From assembly GCF_022828475.1 (NCBI RefSeq), contig NZ_CP059557.1, forward strand, positions 2,713,470-2,777,469: DNA of 64,000 nt, in the 5' to 3' direction. The notes beneath the pieces are model-generated. The model saw only the letters and a program-made list of their open reading frames with translations. It had not been told where the DNA came from and made no database searches. The DNA comes from Saccharopolyspora gloriosae (lineage in GTDB: Bacteria; Actinomycetota; Actinomycetes; Mycobacteriales; Pseudonocardiaceae). Below are positions 18,341 through 27,000 of this stretch, in pieces (position 1 is the stretch's first letter; the number at the start of each line of letters is the position of its first letter). Position numbers and translations under genes: made by a program.

Positions 18341-18405
18341 CCGAATGGACTGCGTGGGTGCCCGGAACTCAGCGGCCCGCTCACTGCGCGTCCATTTCTG
18401 ACCTG
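18341..18405 (+). repeat. Intergenic structured repeat, copy 5 (left-end fragment)
   Basis: Only the left end is recognisable: TGCGTGGGTGCCCGGAACTCAGCGGCCCGCTCACTGCG in two blocks, with GTAGCGG deleted relative to other copies. The right arm is missing, so it cannot fold like full copies. It starts nine bases after the YchJ stop. Confidence 0.55.
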
Positions 18406-18520
18406 TGCCGATACGCGGCGGGTGGTGCTCCTCACAGAGGTTCGGGGTTGAGCATGCCGTGGCGGCAGGGATTTTCCTGGTTCGCAGCGAAACCGCAGCG
18501 ACACGAGGAGAGGCCCGAAC

Positions 18521-20407
18521 ATGGCACTGCCCGAACGGATCGACGTTGAGGACTTCTTCCGGCCACCGGAGCGCGCGGGCGCGTCGATCTCGCCCGACGG
18601 AACCCGGATCGCCTACCTGGCGCCGTGGAAGGGCCGGCTCAACGTCTGGATCGAGGACCTCGATTCCGATGGTGAGCCGCGCTGCGTCACCGCCGATGAG
18701 CGCCGCACCGTCCAGCGCTACCTGTGGACCGACGACCCGCGCTGGCTGCTCTACCTGCAGGACGGCGACGGTGACGAGAACTGGCACGTGTTCCGGGTCG
18801 ACCTCGACGATCCGGAGGCGCCCGCCGTCGACCTGACACCGTTCCCCGCCGCGACGGCCAGCGACCTGGTGCTGCCGGCCGCGCGTCCGGGCAAGGCGGT
18901 CCTGCAGCTCAACGCGAGGAACGTCGCCGAGTTCGACCTGCATGAGCTCGACATCGCCACCGGTGAACTCACGACGCTCGCCGAGAACCCAGGGCCGGTC
19001 CTCGGCTGGCTCTACGCCGGTGCGGGCCGGTTGTTCGCCCAGACCTTGACCGACGGCGGCGACATCGCGCTGTCCCGCTGGGGCGACGGGGAACTGCACC
19101 GCGTCGCGACCTTCGACGGCGGCGACTACCCGATGAGCGTCTTCCCGTTCGAGGCCACCCCGGACGGCACCGCCGTGTGGATCGGCTCCAACCGGGGCAC
19201 CGATCGGACCCGCCTGGTCCGGCTTGATCTGACCACCGGCGAGGAGACCGAGGTCGACTCCCATCCGAGGCTCGACCTCGACACGCGTGCTCTCGTGTTC
19301 CCCGGGTTTCCGTCGCCCCTGATCCGGCATCGGCGGACCGGCGAGCTGCTGGGAGCGCGCTACCTCGGCGAACGTCAGGTGATCCGCGCGCTGGATCCGG
19401 AATTCGCCGCCGTGCTGGAAAATCTGGAGGCGCTGTCCGATGGTGACCTCGCCGCCGTGTCCTCCGACGAGGAGGGCCGCCGCTGGGTCGTGTCCTTCAC
19501 CCACGACCGCGACTCCGGGCTCACTTGGCTCTACGACCACAAGACAGGGGAGCGGCGGCTGCTGTTCCGGCCGAACCCGCACCTGGATCCGGCCGCGATG
19601 GCCCCGATGACGCCGGTGAGGATCACCGCCCGGGACGGACTGCCGCTGCCGTCGTACCTCACGCTGCCCGTGGGGATCGAGCCGTCCGGCCTGCCGCTGG
19701 TCCTGATCGTCCACGGTGGACCGTGGACTCGTGACTCCTGGGGGTTCGACAAGAGCGCGCAGGTGATGGCGAACCGGGGATACGCGGTGCTGCAGGTCAA
19801 CTTCCGCGGCTCGACCGGTTTCGGGAAGAACCACATGCAGGCCGCGGTCGGGGAGTTCGCGGGCGCCATGCACGAAGATCTGCTCGACGCGGTGGATTGG
19901 GCGGTGGACCAGGGCTACGCGGATCCGGACCGGGTCGCGATCTTCGGCGGCTCCTACGGGGGTTACGCCACCCTGGTCGGCGTCACGTTCACCCCGGACC
20001 GTTTCGCCGCGGCCGTCGACTACGTCGGGATCTCCAACCTGGCGAACTTCATGCGGACCGTCCCGGAGATGGCCAAGCCGGGGCTGATCAACAACTGGTA
20101 CCACTACGTCGGCGACCCGGCCGACCCGGCGCAGGAGGCGTACATGCTCGCCCGTTCGCCGATCACCCGGGTCGACGAGATCCGCACCCCGCTGCTGGTC
20201 GTGCAAGGCGCCAACGACGTCCGCGTGGTGCAGGCCGAGTCCGACAACCTCGTCGAGGCGTTGCGCGGCCGGGGCGTCGAGGTGGAGTACCTCGTCTTCG
20301 ACGACGAAGGCCATCTGTTCACGAATCCGGAGAACCTGATCACGATGTTCCGCGCCGCCGACCGCTTCCTCGCCGAACACCTGGACGGACGACCCGGCCA
20401 GGAGTGA
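18521..20407 (+). CDS. S9-family prolyl oligopeptidase-like serine peptidase
   Basis: A 628-residue protein with an N-terminal β-propeller (repeats such as ISPDGTRIAYLAPW and WTDDPRWLLYLQD) and a C-terminal α/β-hydrolase domain. The catalytic Ser lies in GGSYGGYATLVG, the Asp in VVQGANDVRV and the His in DDEGHLFTNPEN. No signal peptide is seen, so it is probably cytosolic and cleaves short peptides or acyl-peptides. ATG 18521 follows GAGGAGAGG. It is followed by a bidirectional hairpin. Confidence 0.9.
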   Translation: MALPERIDVEDFFRPPERAGASISPDGTRIAYLAPWKGRLNVWIEDLDSDGEPRCVTADERRTVQRYLWTDDPRWLLYLQDGDGDENWHVFRVDLDDPEAPAVDLTPFPAATASDLVLPAARPGKAVLQLNARNVAEFDLHELDIATGELTTLAENPGPVLGWLYAGAGRLFAQTLTDGGDIALSRWGDGELHRVATFDGGDYPMSVFPFEATPDGTAVWIGSNRGTDRTRLVRLDLTTGEETEVDSHPRLDLDTRALVFPGFPSPLIRHRRTGELLGARYLGERQVIRALDPEFAAVLENLEALSDGDLAAVSSDEEGRRWVVSFTHDRDSGLTWLYDHKTGERRLLFRPNPHLDPAAMAPMTPVRITARDGLPLPSYLTLPVGIEPSGLPLVLIVHGGPWTRDSWGFDKSAQVMANRGYAVLQVNFRGSTGFGKNHMQAAVGEFAGAMHEDLLDAVDWAVDQGYADPDRVAIFGGSYGGYATLVGVTFTPDRFAAAVDYVGISNLANFMRTVPEMAKPGLINNWYHYVGDPADPAQEAYMLARSPITRVDEIRTPLLVVQGANDVRVVQAESDNLVEALRGRGVEVEYLVFDDEGHLFTNPENLITMFRAADRFLAEHLDGRPGQE

Positions 20408-20443
20408 CCGTGCCGGCGACGAGAGTTTCCGGCGGCGCGAGAC

Positions 20444-20477
20444 GTCCGCCTCGGTCGGCGTGGCGACCGAGGCGGAC
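20444..20477. terminator. Hairpin between convergent genes
   Basis: GTCCGCCTCGGTC and GACCGAGGCGGAC form a perfect 13 bp stem with an 8-base loop between the S9 peptidase and FGGY kinase genes. There is no clear T-run. Confidence 0.65.
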
Positions 20478-20544
20478 GAGCCGATCAGTCCGCGATCCCG
20501 ACCCGAGGAGTCCACTGTGGAGTGTTACCGCCGAACCGATCGGG

Positions 20545-21993
20545 TCAGGGCCGCTGCTCGTCGTTTTCCGCCGCGTAGTAACGAAATGCGGTGCGGCGGG
20601 CGTCGCGGTACCGCTCCTCCCGCCGTTGCCACGCCGTGCGGTACTCGGTCCGTGGCGCGCAGCGACGTCGCCGCCCTGCGGCCGGGCAGCTCGTGCCGAC
20701 GGCTCGCCACGCCAGCCGTGCCGCGCCGATGGTCGAGGTGTCCGGCCGTTCCAGCACTTCCGTCTCGCGCCCGAGCACGTCGGTGATGATCCGCACCCAT
20801 GCGGGGAGATTCGTTCCACCCCCGGCGAGCAGGACGCGCTCGGTGTGGTCGGCGCCGAGCAACCGCAGCACCTCGGCGATCTCGAACGCCGTGCCCTCGA
20901 ACAAGGCGTGCGCGAGATCCGCACCGGTGGTTGCGGTGTCGAGTCCGAACAGGCTGCCACGCGCCTCGGGGCGGAAGTCCGGTGTTCCGGCGCCGGCCAG
21001 GTGCGGCAGGAACACCAGCGGACGGTCCGGATCCGGCCGGGCATCAGCCGCGCGCACCGCGTCGTCGCCTGCCACCGAACGCAGCCAGTTCACCGCGAGA
21101 CCTCCGGTGATCAGCGAACCCAACGCCATCGAGCCCATCCCGGCGGGCAGGGGATGGGAGGTGAGCGCTCCCGACCACCGGCTCGCGAACTCGCGGACGC
21201 ACGCCAGCGTGGTCACCGAGGTACCGAGGGAGATCAGCACCGACCCCGGTTCCGGGTCGTGCGCGCCGAGCAGTGCGGCGGCCATGTCGCCCGTCCCCGC
21301 CTGCACCGGGATTCCGGCGGGAAGCCCCGTCGCCGCGGCCGCCGCATCCGTCACGGCGCCGACCGGCGATTCGGAGTCCACCAGCGGCGGGAACAGCGAT
21401 CGGCGCAGGCCGAGCGCCTCGATCAGGTCGGTCCGCCACGCCGCGCCGCGCTCATCGAGCAGCAGGGTGTTGGCCGAGTCGGTGGGTTCGGATTCCAGCG
21501 TCCCGGTGAGCCGGTGGCGGATGAAGTCCTTCGCGGTGAGCACCGCGTTCGCGCGCCGCATCCGCAGCGGCTCGTGCCGTGCCAGCCACAGCAGCTTGGC
21601 CAGGGTGAACACCGTGCCGGGCGAATTGCCCGTCGTCCGCTCGATCTCGGCGCGGACGTCCTCGCCCAGGTTCGCGATCTCGTCGGCGCCGCGCGGATCG
21701 GCGAGCAGCATCGCCGGGCGCAGCGCGGCACCGCAGCGGTCCACCAGCACCGCTGAGCTCATGTTGCCGCACAGGCCTACCACCACGACGTCGGCGCGCA
21801 GGCCCGCCAGGCCGCGCAGCGCCGAACGGACCGAGCGCCACCAGCTCGCCGGATCGGCCTCCACCGCGTCCGTGCCGCCGATGAGCCCGTGTTCGGCGGA
21901 ACGGATCGCCACCACTTCGCCGCAGCGGTCGACGGCGGCGACCTTGGTGCTGGTCGTGCCGACATCGATGCCCACGGCCAGTTCCCGGGTCAC
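20545..21993 (-). CDS. FGGY-family carbohydrate kinase
   Basis: A 482-residue ASKHA-fold kinase close to xylulokinase/gluconokinase. N-terminal phosphate-binding motif GIDVGTTSTKVAAVD, FGGY region ASWWRSVRSAL, ATP-binding SVLISLGTSVTTLA and adenosine motif RVLLAGGGTNLPAWV are visible. It should phosphorylate a sugar or polyol; the substrate is unknown. Its GTG start overlaps the creatininase stop (GTGA), so the pair is translationally coupled. The C-terminal ~40 residues are Arg-rich and may be a non-family extension. Confidence 0.85.
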   Translation of the reverse strand: MTRELAVGIDVGTTSTKVAAVDRCGEVVAIRSAEHGLIGGTDAVEADPASWWRSVRSALRGLAGLRADVVVVGLCGNMSSAVLVDRCGAALRPAMLLADPRGADEIANLGEDVRAEIERTTGNSPGTVFTLAKLLWLARHEPLRMRRANAVLTAKDFIRHRLTGTLESEPTDSANTLLLDERGAAWRTDLIEALGLRRSLFPPLVDSESPVGAVTDAAAAATGLPAGIPVQAGTGDMAAALLGAHDPEPGSVLISLGTSVTTLACVREFASRWSGALTSHPLPAGMGSMALGSLITGGLAVNWLRSVAGDDAVRAADARPDPDRPLVFLPHLAGAGTPDFRPEARGSLFGLDTATTGADLAHALFEGTAFEIAEVLRLLGADHTERVLLAGGGTNLPAWVRIITDVLGRETEVLERPDTSTIGAARLAWRAVGTSCPAAGRRRRCAPRTEYRTAWQRREERYRDARRTAFRYYAAENDEQRP

Positions 21994-22715
21994 GGCAACC
22001 GCCGGAGCCAGCCGCGGATCAGCCGCTCGGCCTCGCCGACCACGTGGTCGAGCACCACCGCGCCCTTCTCGGCGGTCGCGGCGGTGGGATCGCCGAAGAC
22101 GCCGCTGTCGCTGACGGAATCCCAGCGCACCGGCGCGGAATCGAAGTCCGGCGGATACCGCGGGTACTCGGGCCGAGCCCGCTCCATCCGCACCTCGTCG
22201 GGAGCGACGTGCAGCATGATGGAGGTCTCGATCTCGTCGGCGTGCATGATGCCGGGACGGGAGTCCGGCGCTTCGCGGACGCGATCGCTGACCTCGCGGA
22301 GACCGGGGTAGGTCAACGCCAAGGCGGGCAGCGTCCCCTCCAGCTCCCGGCTCGCCCGCTTCAACGCCGCCGCGTTGCCCAGATGAGCCGACAGCAGCAC
22401 GAGTCCGCGCACTTCGTTGCGCACCAGGCCGCGCGCGAGGTCGGTGATCAGGGCTACCAGCGTGTCATCGCCGACCGAGAGGCTTCCCGGGAAGTGCTCC
22501 AACGACCACACCTGTCCATAAGGGACGGTCGGCAGCCGCAGCAGGCCGACCCGATCGGCGAGGCGCCGCGCGAGGTGGTCGGCGACGAGATCGTCGGTGG
22601 CCAGCGGCAGGTGCGGCCCGTGCTCCTCGATCGCGCCGAACGCCAGCAGCGCCACCCGGTGTTCGGCGACGGCGGTCGGCAGCTCGGGCCACGTGAGTTC
22701 TCCCCACGGCGTCAT
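21990..22715 (-). CDS. Creatininase-family amidohydrolase
   Basis: A 241-residue protein. It has the family's metal-site motifs: FGAIEEHGPHLPLATDD near the N-terminus, VLLSAHLGNAAAL in place of the more usual GHGGN, and HADEIETSIML with a conserved Glu. Members hydrolyse cyclic or linear amides (creatinine, FAPy intermediates) or act in cofactor maturation. I chose ATG 22715 with GAGG upstream. Its coupling to a sugar kinase is unusual and suggests a shared small-molecule pathway, substrate unknown. Confidence 0.82.
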   Translation of the reverse strand: MTPWGELTWPELPTAVAEHRVALLAFGAIEEHGPHLPLATDDLVADHLARRLADRVGLLRLPTVPYGQVWSLEHFPGSLSVGDDTLVALITDLARGLVRNEVRGLVLLSAHLGNAAALKRASRELEGTLPALALTYPGLREVSDRVREAPDSRPGIMHADEIETSIMLHVAPDEVRMERARPEYPRYPPDFDSAPVRWDSVSDSGVFGDPTAATAEKGAVVLDHVVGEAERLIRGWLRRLP

Positions 22716-22837
22716 CAGCACCTCGCGGATCGAGTCGGTTTCCGGCAGCTGAGGTGGTCGTGTCCCGGCGGTCACGCCGCCGACCGGACAACGCCAGAAT
22801 CCATGTGCAGCGGACCGCCAACGAGAAGGAGCCCTCC

Positions 22838-22861
22838 ATGTTCGTCGTCGGCGGTGCCTGA
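22838..22861 (+). CDS. Possible 7-codon leader ORF (MFVVGGA)
   Basis: ATG 22838 is preceded by GAAGGAG at good spacing, and its TGA overlaps the ATG of the downstream glycosyltransferase gene (TGATG). The layout would couple translation of the two. The downstream ATG lacks its own clear ribosome site, which supports a coupling role. It could be a remnant of an older start. Confidence 0.3.
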   Translation: MFVVGGA

Positions 22862-24317
22862 TGTCCATTCCCCGATCGGCCGTGGTTCCGGTGGCCTGCA
22901 TCGCCGGAACGGTCACCGTCGCGCACCTGGTCCTGGCCGCCGTGCCGCGCCGCTGGTTCGACGAGGACCTGATGCTGGCCATCGGCAGGCATCACCTGGA
23001 CTGGGGTGCGGTGGACCAGCCGCCGCTGACACCGTTGCTGGCCGCACTCGCCGACGCGATCGCACCCGGATCGCCGTTCGTACTTGCCGTGCCCGCGGTA
23101 CTGGCGACCGCCGCCGCGGTGGTGCTGACCGCGCTCATGGCCAGGGAACTGGGCGGCGATTCCCGAGCGCAGACCCTTGCCGCGCTCGGGCAGGGCACGT
23201 GCGTCGCCGCCGCTCAATTCGGGCACTGGCTGACTCCGTACACGCTGGAACCCGCGCTGTGGGCGGTGATCTTCTGGCTGCTGCTGCGCTGGATCCGGGT
23301 GCGCGACGACCGGCTGCTGCTGGTGCTCGGCGCCGTCGTCGGAGTCACCGCCCAGACCAGGTTCCAGGTGCTGGCGCTGGCGCTCGCCGTCCTCGTTTCC
23401 GCCGCGCTGCTGGGGCCGCGCGAGTTGCTCCGCAGACCGGCCCTCTGGGCGGGGCGGTGCTCGGACTGCTGATCACCGCGCCGACCTTGGTGTGGCAGGC
23501 GGTCAACGGCTGGCCGCAGCTCGCCATGGCGGAGGTGGTGTCGGGCGAGAACGCGCTGATCTACGGCAACCCGCTCGTCGTGGCGCTGCACGGGCTCGCC
23601 GTCACCGGCCCGTTGACGCTCGGGCTGGCGATCTGCGGGCTGGCTGCGCTGCGAGGAGACCGGCGGTGGCGTGAACACCGCTTCCTCGGAGCGGCGTTCC
23701 TGGTGCTGTTGGTGGTGATCGTGCTCAGCTCGGGCCGCCACTACTACCAGCTGCCGGCCTACAGCGTGCTGCTCTCGATCGGGGCGGTGGCGCTGCAACA
23801 CCGGCGCACCGCGCGACGGGCGCGGGCGGCGTGGCCGGTCGTCGCGCTCAGCGCGGTGCTCGCCGTCGGGGGACTCGCCTCCTCGGTCGTGCTGGCCGCG
23901 CCGACGTTCGCGGATCCGATGGTGTCCGCGACCGCTCGCGCCTTCCGGAATCTGCCGCCGGAGCAACGGGATCGGACCGCGCTCGTCGCGAATCCCTACG
24001 TGCACGCGACGTACCTCGACGCCGCCGCACCGTCGCTGGGACTGCCGCCCGCGAGGGGGACGAACCGCGCTTACGGCTGGTTCCCGCCGCCACCGGAGCA
24101 TCAAGACCGGATGCTGCTCGTCGGCGACCCGGAGCGATTTCGCCCGTGGTTCACCGAGATTCGCCCGATCACGACGATCCAGGCGGCCACACCGCTGGGA
24201 ACGTACGGGGGATTGGTTCCGGAGACGACGACCATCTGGATGCTCAGCGGGCGGAACTCGCCGTGGGCGGACATCTGGCCGACGCTCCGCGATCTCATCC
24301 TGACGCCGGGCCGCTGA
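22861..24317 (+). pseudogene. ArnT/PMT-type (GT39) glycosyltransferase, frameshifted
   Basis: Two adjoining frames together encode one ~485-residue membrane glycosyltransferase. The first (to 23472) carries the catalytic loop RWFDEDLMLAIG and the family motif DQPPLTPLLAAL with about five membrane segments. The second frame continues with LGLLITAPTLVWQAVNGWPQ, more membrane segments and a periplasmic C-terminal domain. The break lies at the G run 23451-23454: one extra G would give the expected continuation. Intact members transfer a sugar from a polyprenyl phosphate outside the membrane. Either a true mutation or a homopolymer sequencing error. Confidence 0.8.
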
Positions 24318-24335
24318 CGGAGTCCGAGCGGGCAG

Positions 24336-24371
24336 GCGGGTCCTTCCCGGAGTTCGTGGGGAAGGACCCGC
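24336..24371. terminator. Hairpin between convergent genes
   Basis: GCGGGTCCTTCCC and GGGAAGGACCCGC form a perfect 13 bp stem between the glycosyltransferase gene and the PEP-mutase-like gene. No T-run. Confidence 0.65.
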
Positions 24372-24380
24372 CGCAGGTGC

Positions 24381-25160
24381 TCAGTTCAGCTTGCGAGCGT
24401 TCGCGGGAAGCCCGCCACCGTTGTGGACGTCCTCGGTGAGTTCGGCCAGCGCGGTCAGCGCCACGTTCTGGCTCCACGGGCCGTAGGACACCCGGGAGAC
24501 GCCGAGTTCCTGCGCCGTTGCCAGCGGAATGGAGCCCGGGATGCCGATCAGGTTGACCTTGCGGTCGCCGAGCGCGTCGACGAGACGCGAGACCTGGTCG
24601 GTGTCGAGCTTGCCGGGCACGAAGAAGTTCGAGGCCCCGGCGTCGAGGTAGGCGCGGCCGCGGCTGATCGCGTCCGCGAGCACCTCCTCCGGATCGCGGT
24701 CGGCGGCTTTGAGGAACGCGTCGGTGCGCGCGTTGAGCACGAAGTCGACGCCCGCGGACTCGGCGGCGGCGACGGCGGATTCGACGGCTTGCACCGATTC
24801 GGCCAGGGGCTTGAGCTGGTCTTCGAGGTTGGCGCCGACGGCTCCGGCCTCGATGGCGCGGGCGATGGTGCCGCCCGGGTCGCCGTAACCCGCTTCGAGG
24901 TCGGCCGTGACCGGCAGGTCACCGGCCGCCCGCACGATCAACGCGACCTCGGCGATCATCTCGTCGCGGGGGATCCGCTCGCCGTCGGGGTAGCCGCGGG
25001 AGGCGGCGATGCCATGGCTCGGAGTCGCCAGCGCCGTGGTGCCGGGCGTCTCGGCGACGACCTTCGCGGTGATCGCATCCCACACGTTGACGAGCAGCAG
25101 CAATTCCGGTGCCGCGTGCAGCTCTTGCAGTCGCGCGGCCTTCTCAGCGATGGAAGTCAT
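24381..25160 (-). CDS. Isocitrate lyase/PEP mutase family protein
   Basis: A 259-residue TIM-barrel enzyme. Signatures are VNVWDAITAKVV, DLEAGYGDP (metal and oxo-acid site), GANLEDQ and FVLNARTDAFL. Family members cleave or form C-C or P-C bonds on 2-oxo or 2-methyl acids (PEP mutase, methylisocitrate lyase, oxaloacetate hydrolase). The exact reaction cannot be assigned. ATG 25160 is the first residue of the conserved N-terminus; the upstream frame extension lacks similarity. It stands alone, with a repeat-containing gap before the next operon. Confidence 0.82.
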   Translation of the reverse strand: MTSIAEKAARLQELHAAPELLLLVNVWDAITAKVVAETPGTTALATPSHGIAASRGYPDGERIPRDEMIAEVALIVRAAGDLPVTADLEAGYGDPGGTIARAIEAGAVGANLEDQLKPLAESVQAVESAVAAAESAGVDFVLNARTDAFLKAADRDPEEVLADAISRGRAYLDAGASNFFVPGKLDTDQVSRLVDALGDRKVNLIGIPGSIPLATAQELGVSRVSYGPWSQNVALTALAELTEDVHNGGGLPANARKLN

Positions 25161-25219
25161 ACTGATCAACCTAGAACCCCCGCGCTCCGAAGCACCCCGG
25201 TCCGCCACCACTCACCTGA

Positions 25220-25325
25220 GGTGAATGCCACCTCCACCGGATCCCACCGGTCGAATGGGCCGATGACTCCGCCGACGCCACCAGGTGAACGCCCCCTCCA
25301 CCCGCTCCCACCGGTCGAACGGACC
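25220..25325. repeat. Two-copy direct repeat, ~43 bp at 63 bp spacing
   Basis: Copy A (25220-25262) and copy B (25283-25325) share GGTGAA-GCC-CCTCCACC and TCCCACCGGTCGAA blocks with a few substitutions. A perfect 13 bp palindrome, TCACCTGAGGTGA, lies at the left end (25212-25224). The block fills the gap between the PEP-mutase-like gene start and the acyl-CoA ligase stop. Function is unknown. Confidence 0.55.
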
Positions 25326-25396
25326 ACCGACACGACCGGTGAATGGCTGGCTGCGTCCGGTGGGAGTGGTGAAGCTTCGTCGCGGAGCGGGGTGGC

Positions 25397-26935
25397 TCAG
25401 GCCGTGGCGGTGAACCGGTTCTTGATCTCTGACTTGAGGACCTTGCCGATCTTGGATCGCGGGAGGTCGGGCCAGATGTCGAGCTGCTTCGGCGTTTTCA
25501 CCGAACCCAGCCGCGTCTTCACGAACGCCGTCAGATCCTCCGGCGCCGCCTCTCGCGCAGGGCGCAGCTGCACCACGGCCGTCAGCCGCTCGCCCCACTT
25601 CTCGTCGGGCAGCCCTATCACCGCCGCGTCCAGCACCGCGGGGTGCGCCAGCAGCGCCTGCTCCACCTCCGCCGAGTACACGTTGAACCCACCGGTGATG
25701 ATCATGTCCTTGGCCCGGTCGACGATGTAGAGGAAGTTCTCCGCGTCGAGGTAGCCGATGTCGCCGGTGTGGTGCCAGCCGTGCTCACCCGCCGCGACGG
25801 TGGCCTCCGGGTTCTCGTGGTACCCGTCCATGACCAGCGGCCCGCGCACCACGACCTCCCCGCGTTCCCCTCTCGGCAGCAGCGCGCCGTCCTCGCTCAT
25901 GATCGCCACCTGGGTCAGCGGGCTGGGCCGTCCCGCGGAGGAAAGGCGTTCGGTGGCAATGGATCCATCCGGCCGGAAATGATCGGCCGGGGCGAGCGTG
26001 GAGATCATGTTCGGTGCTTCGGTCTGACCGAACAGCTGCCCGAGCACCGGGCCGATCCGGGTGAGCGCTTCCTCCAGCCGCGTCGGCGACATCGGCGCCG
26101 CCCCGTACCAGAGGCAGCGCAGCGAACTCAGATCCGTCGCATCAAGATCAGGATGCTCCAGCAGTCCGTAGATCACCGTCGGCGGCAGGAACGCGTGCGT
26201 GATGCGGTGGCGCTGCACGAGCCGGAGGAACTCGCCGAGGTCCGGGGCGGGCATGATGACGACCTCACCGCCGAGCGCCATGATCGGGAAGGTGAGCACC
26301 CCGGCGGAATGCGTCAGCGGGGCGAGCGCGAGATACCGGGGCGACTCGCCGAAGGGATAGCTCATCAGCGTCGTCGCGGTCGCGGTCGCCATGTTCGTCC
26401 CGGTCAGCCGGACGCCCTTCGGCAGCCCGGTCGTGCCACCGGTCCCGGCGAGCATGCACGGCTGATCACCGGCGCGGAAGATCCGATCCGGTGTGCGGTA
26501 GGCGCGTTCGACCCAGTCGTCGAAAGTCCAGGCGCCGTCGACCTCGCCGTCCAGGCACACCAGAGTGGTCAGCGCCGGAAGCTCGTGGCGAATGCGCTCC
26601 ACCAGCGGGGCGAACCGCTCCTGGAAGAACAGGCAGCGGCACCCGAACATCTCCAACAGCTGCTTGTTCTCGGCGGCTTCGTTGCGGGGGTTGACCGGGC
26701 ACCACACCGCACCAGCGCGGGAAATGCCGAACACGCAGGTGAGCGCGACCGGATCGTTCGCGGACAGGACGGCGATCCGGTCGCCCGCACCGATTCCGGA
26801 CCCGTGCAACGCCCCGGCGATCCGCCAGGACAGCCGCTGCACCTCGGCGTAGGTGCGCGATTCGCCGTTCGTCGTCAAGCAGGGTTCGTCGCCGCCGAGG
26901 GACGCGCCCTTGTCCAAATAGTCGGCCAGCTGCAT
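25397..26935 (-). CDS. Fatty-acid/aryl-acid CoA ligase (AMP-forming)
   Basis: A 512-residue adenylate-forming enzyme. ANL motifs are in order: the P-loop AGTGGTTGLPKG, GQTEAPN, HHTGDIGYLDAENFLYIVDRAKDMI in parts, and the catalytic Lys in PRSKIGKVLKSEI near the C-terminus. It should activate a carboxylic acid to its CoA thioester with ATP. It is third in a leftward group with the SDR and saccharopine-dehydrogenase-like genes; the group lies beyond the TetR operator at 29.05 kb and may be TetR-controlled. The acid is unknown. Confidence 0.88.
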   Translation of the reverse strand: MQLADYLDKGASLGGDEPCLTTNGESRTYAEVQRLSWRIAGALHGSGIGAGDRIAVLSANDPVALTCVFGISRAGAVWCPVNPRNEAAENKQLLEMFGCRCLFFQERFAPLVERIRHELPALTTLVCLDGEVDGAWTFDDWVERAYRTPDRIFRAGDQPCMLAGTGGTTGLPKGVRLTGTNMATATATTLMSYPFGESPRYLALAPLTHSAGVLTFPIMALGGEVVIMPAPDLGEFLRLVQRHRITHAFLPPTVIYGLLEHPDLDATDLSSLRCLWYGAAPMSPTRLEEALTRIGPVLGQLFGQTEAPNMISTLAPADHFRPDGSIATERLSSAGRPSPLTQVAIMSEDGALLPRGERGEVVVRGPLVMDGYHENPEATVAAGEHGWHHTGDIGYLDAENFLYIVDRAKDMIITGGFNVYSAEVEQALLAHPAVLDAAVIGLPDEKWGERLTAVVQLRPAREAAPEDLTAFVKTRLGSVKTPKQLDIWPDLPRSKIGKVLKSEIKNRFTATA

Positions 26936-27000
26936 TGCTCACCTCATTGCGGGGATCACCGCGCGCGCCGGCCGCCGCGAACGGCGGCCGGCGGAGCGGA

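Noticed and set aside
22861-24317. Programmed frameshifting in the glycosyltransferase gene
   Set aside because: Only a GGGG run is present, with no slippery heptamer or following structure that I can point to; indel is simpler.
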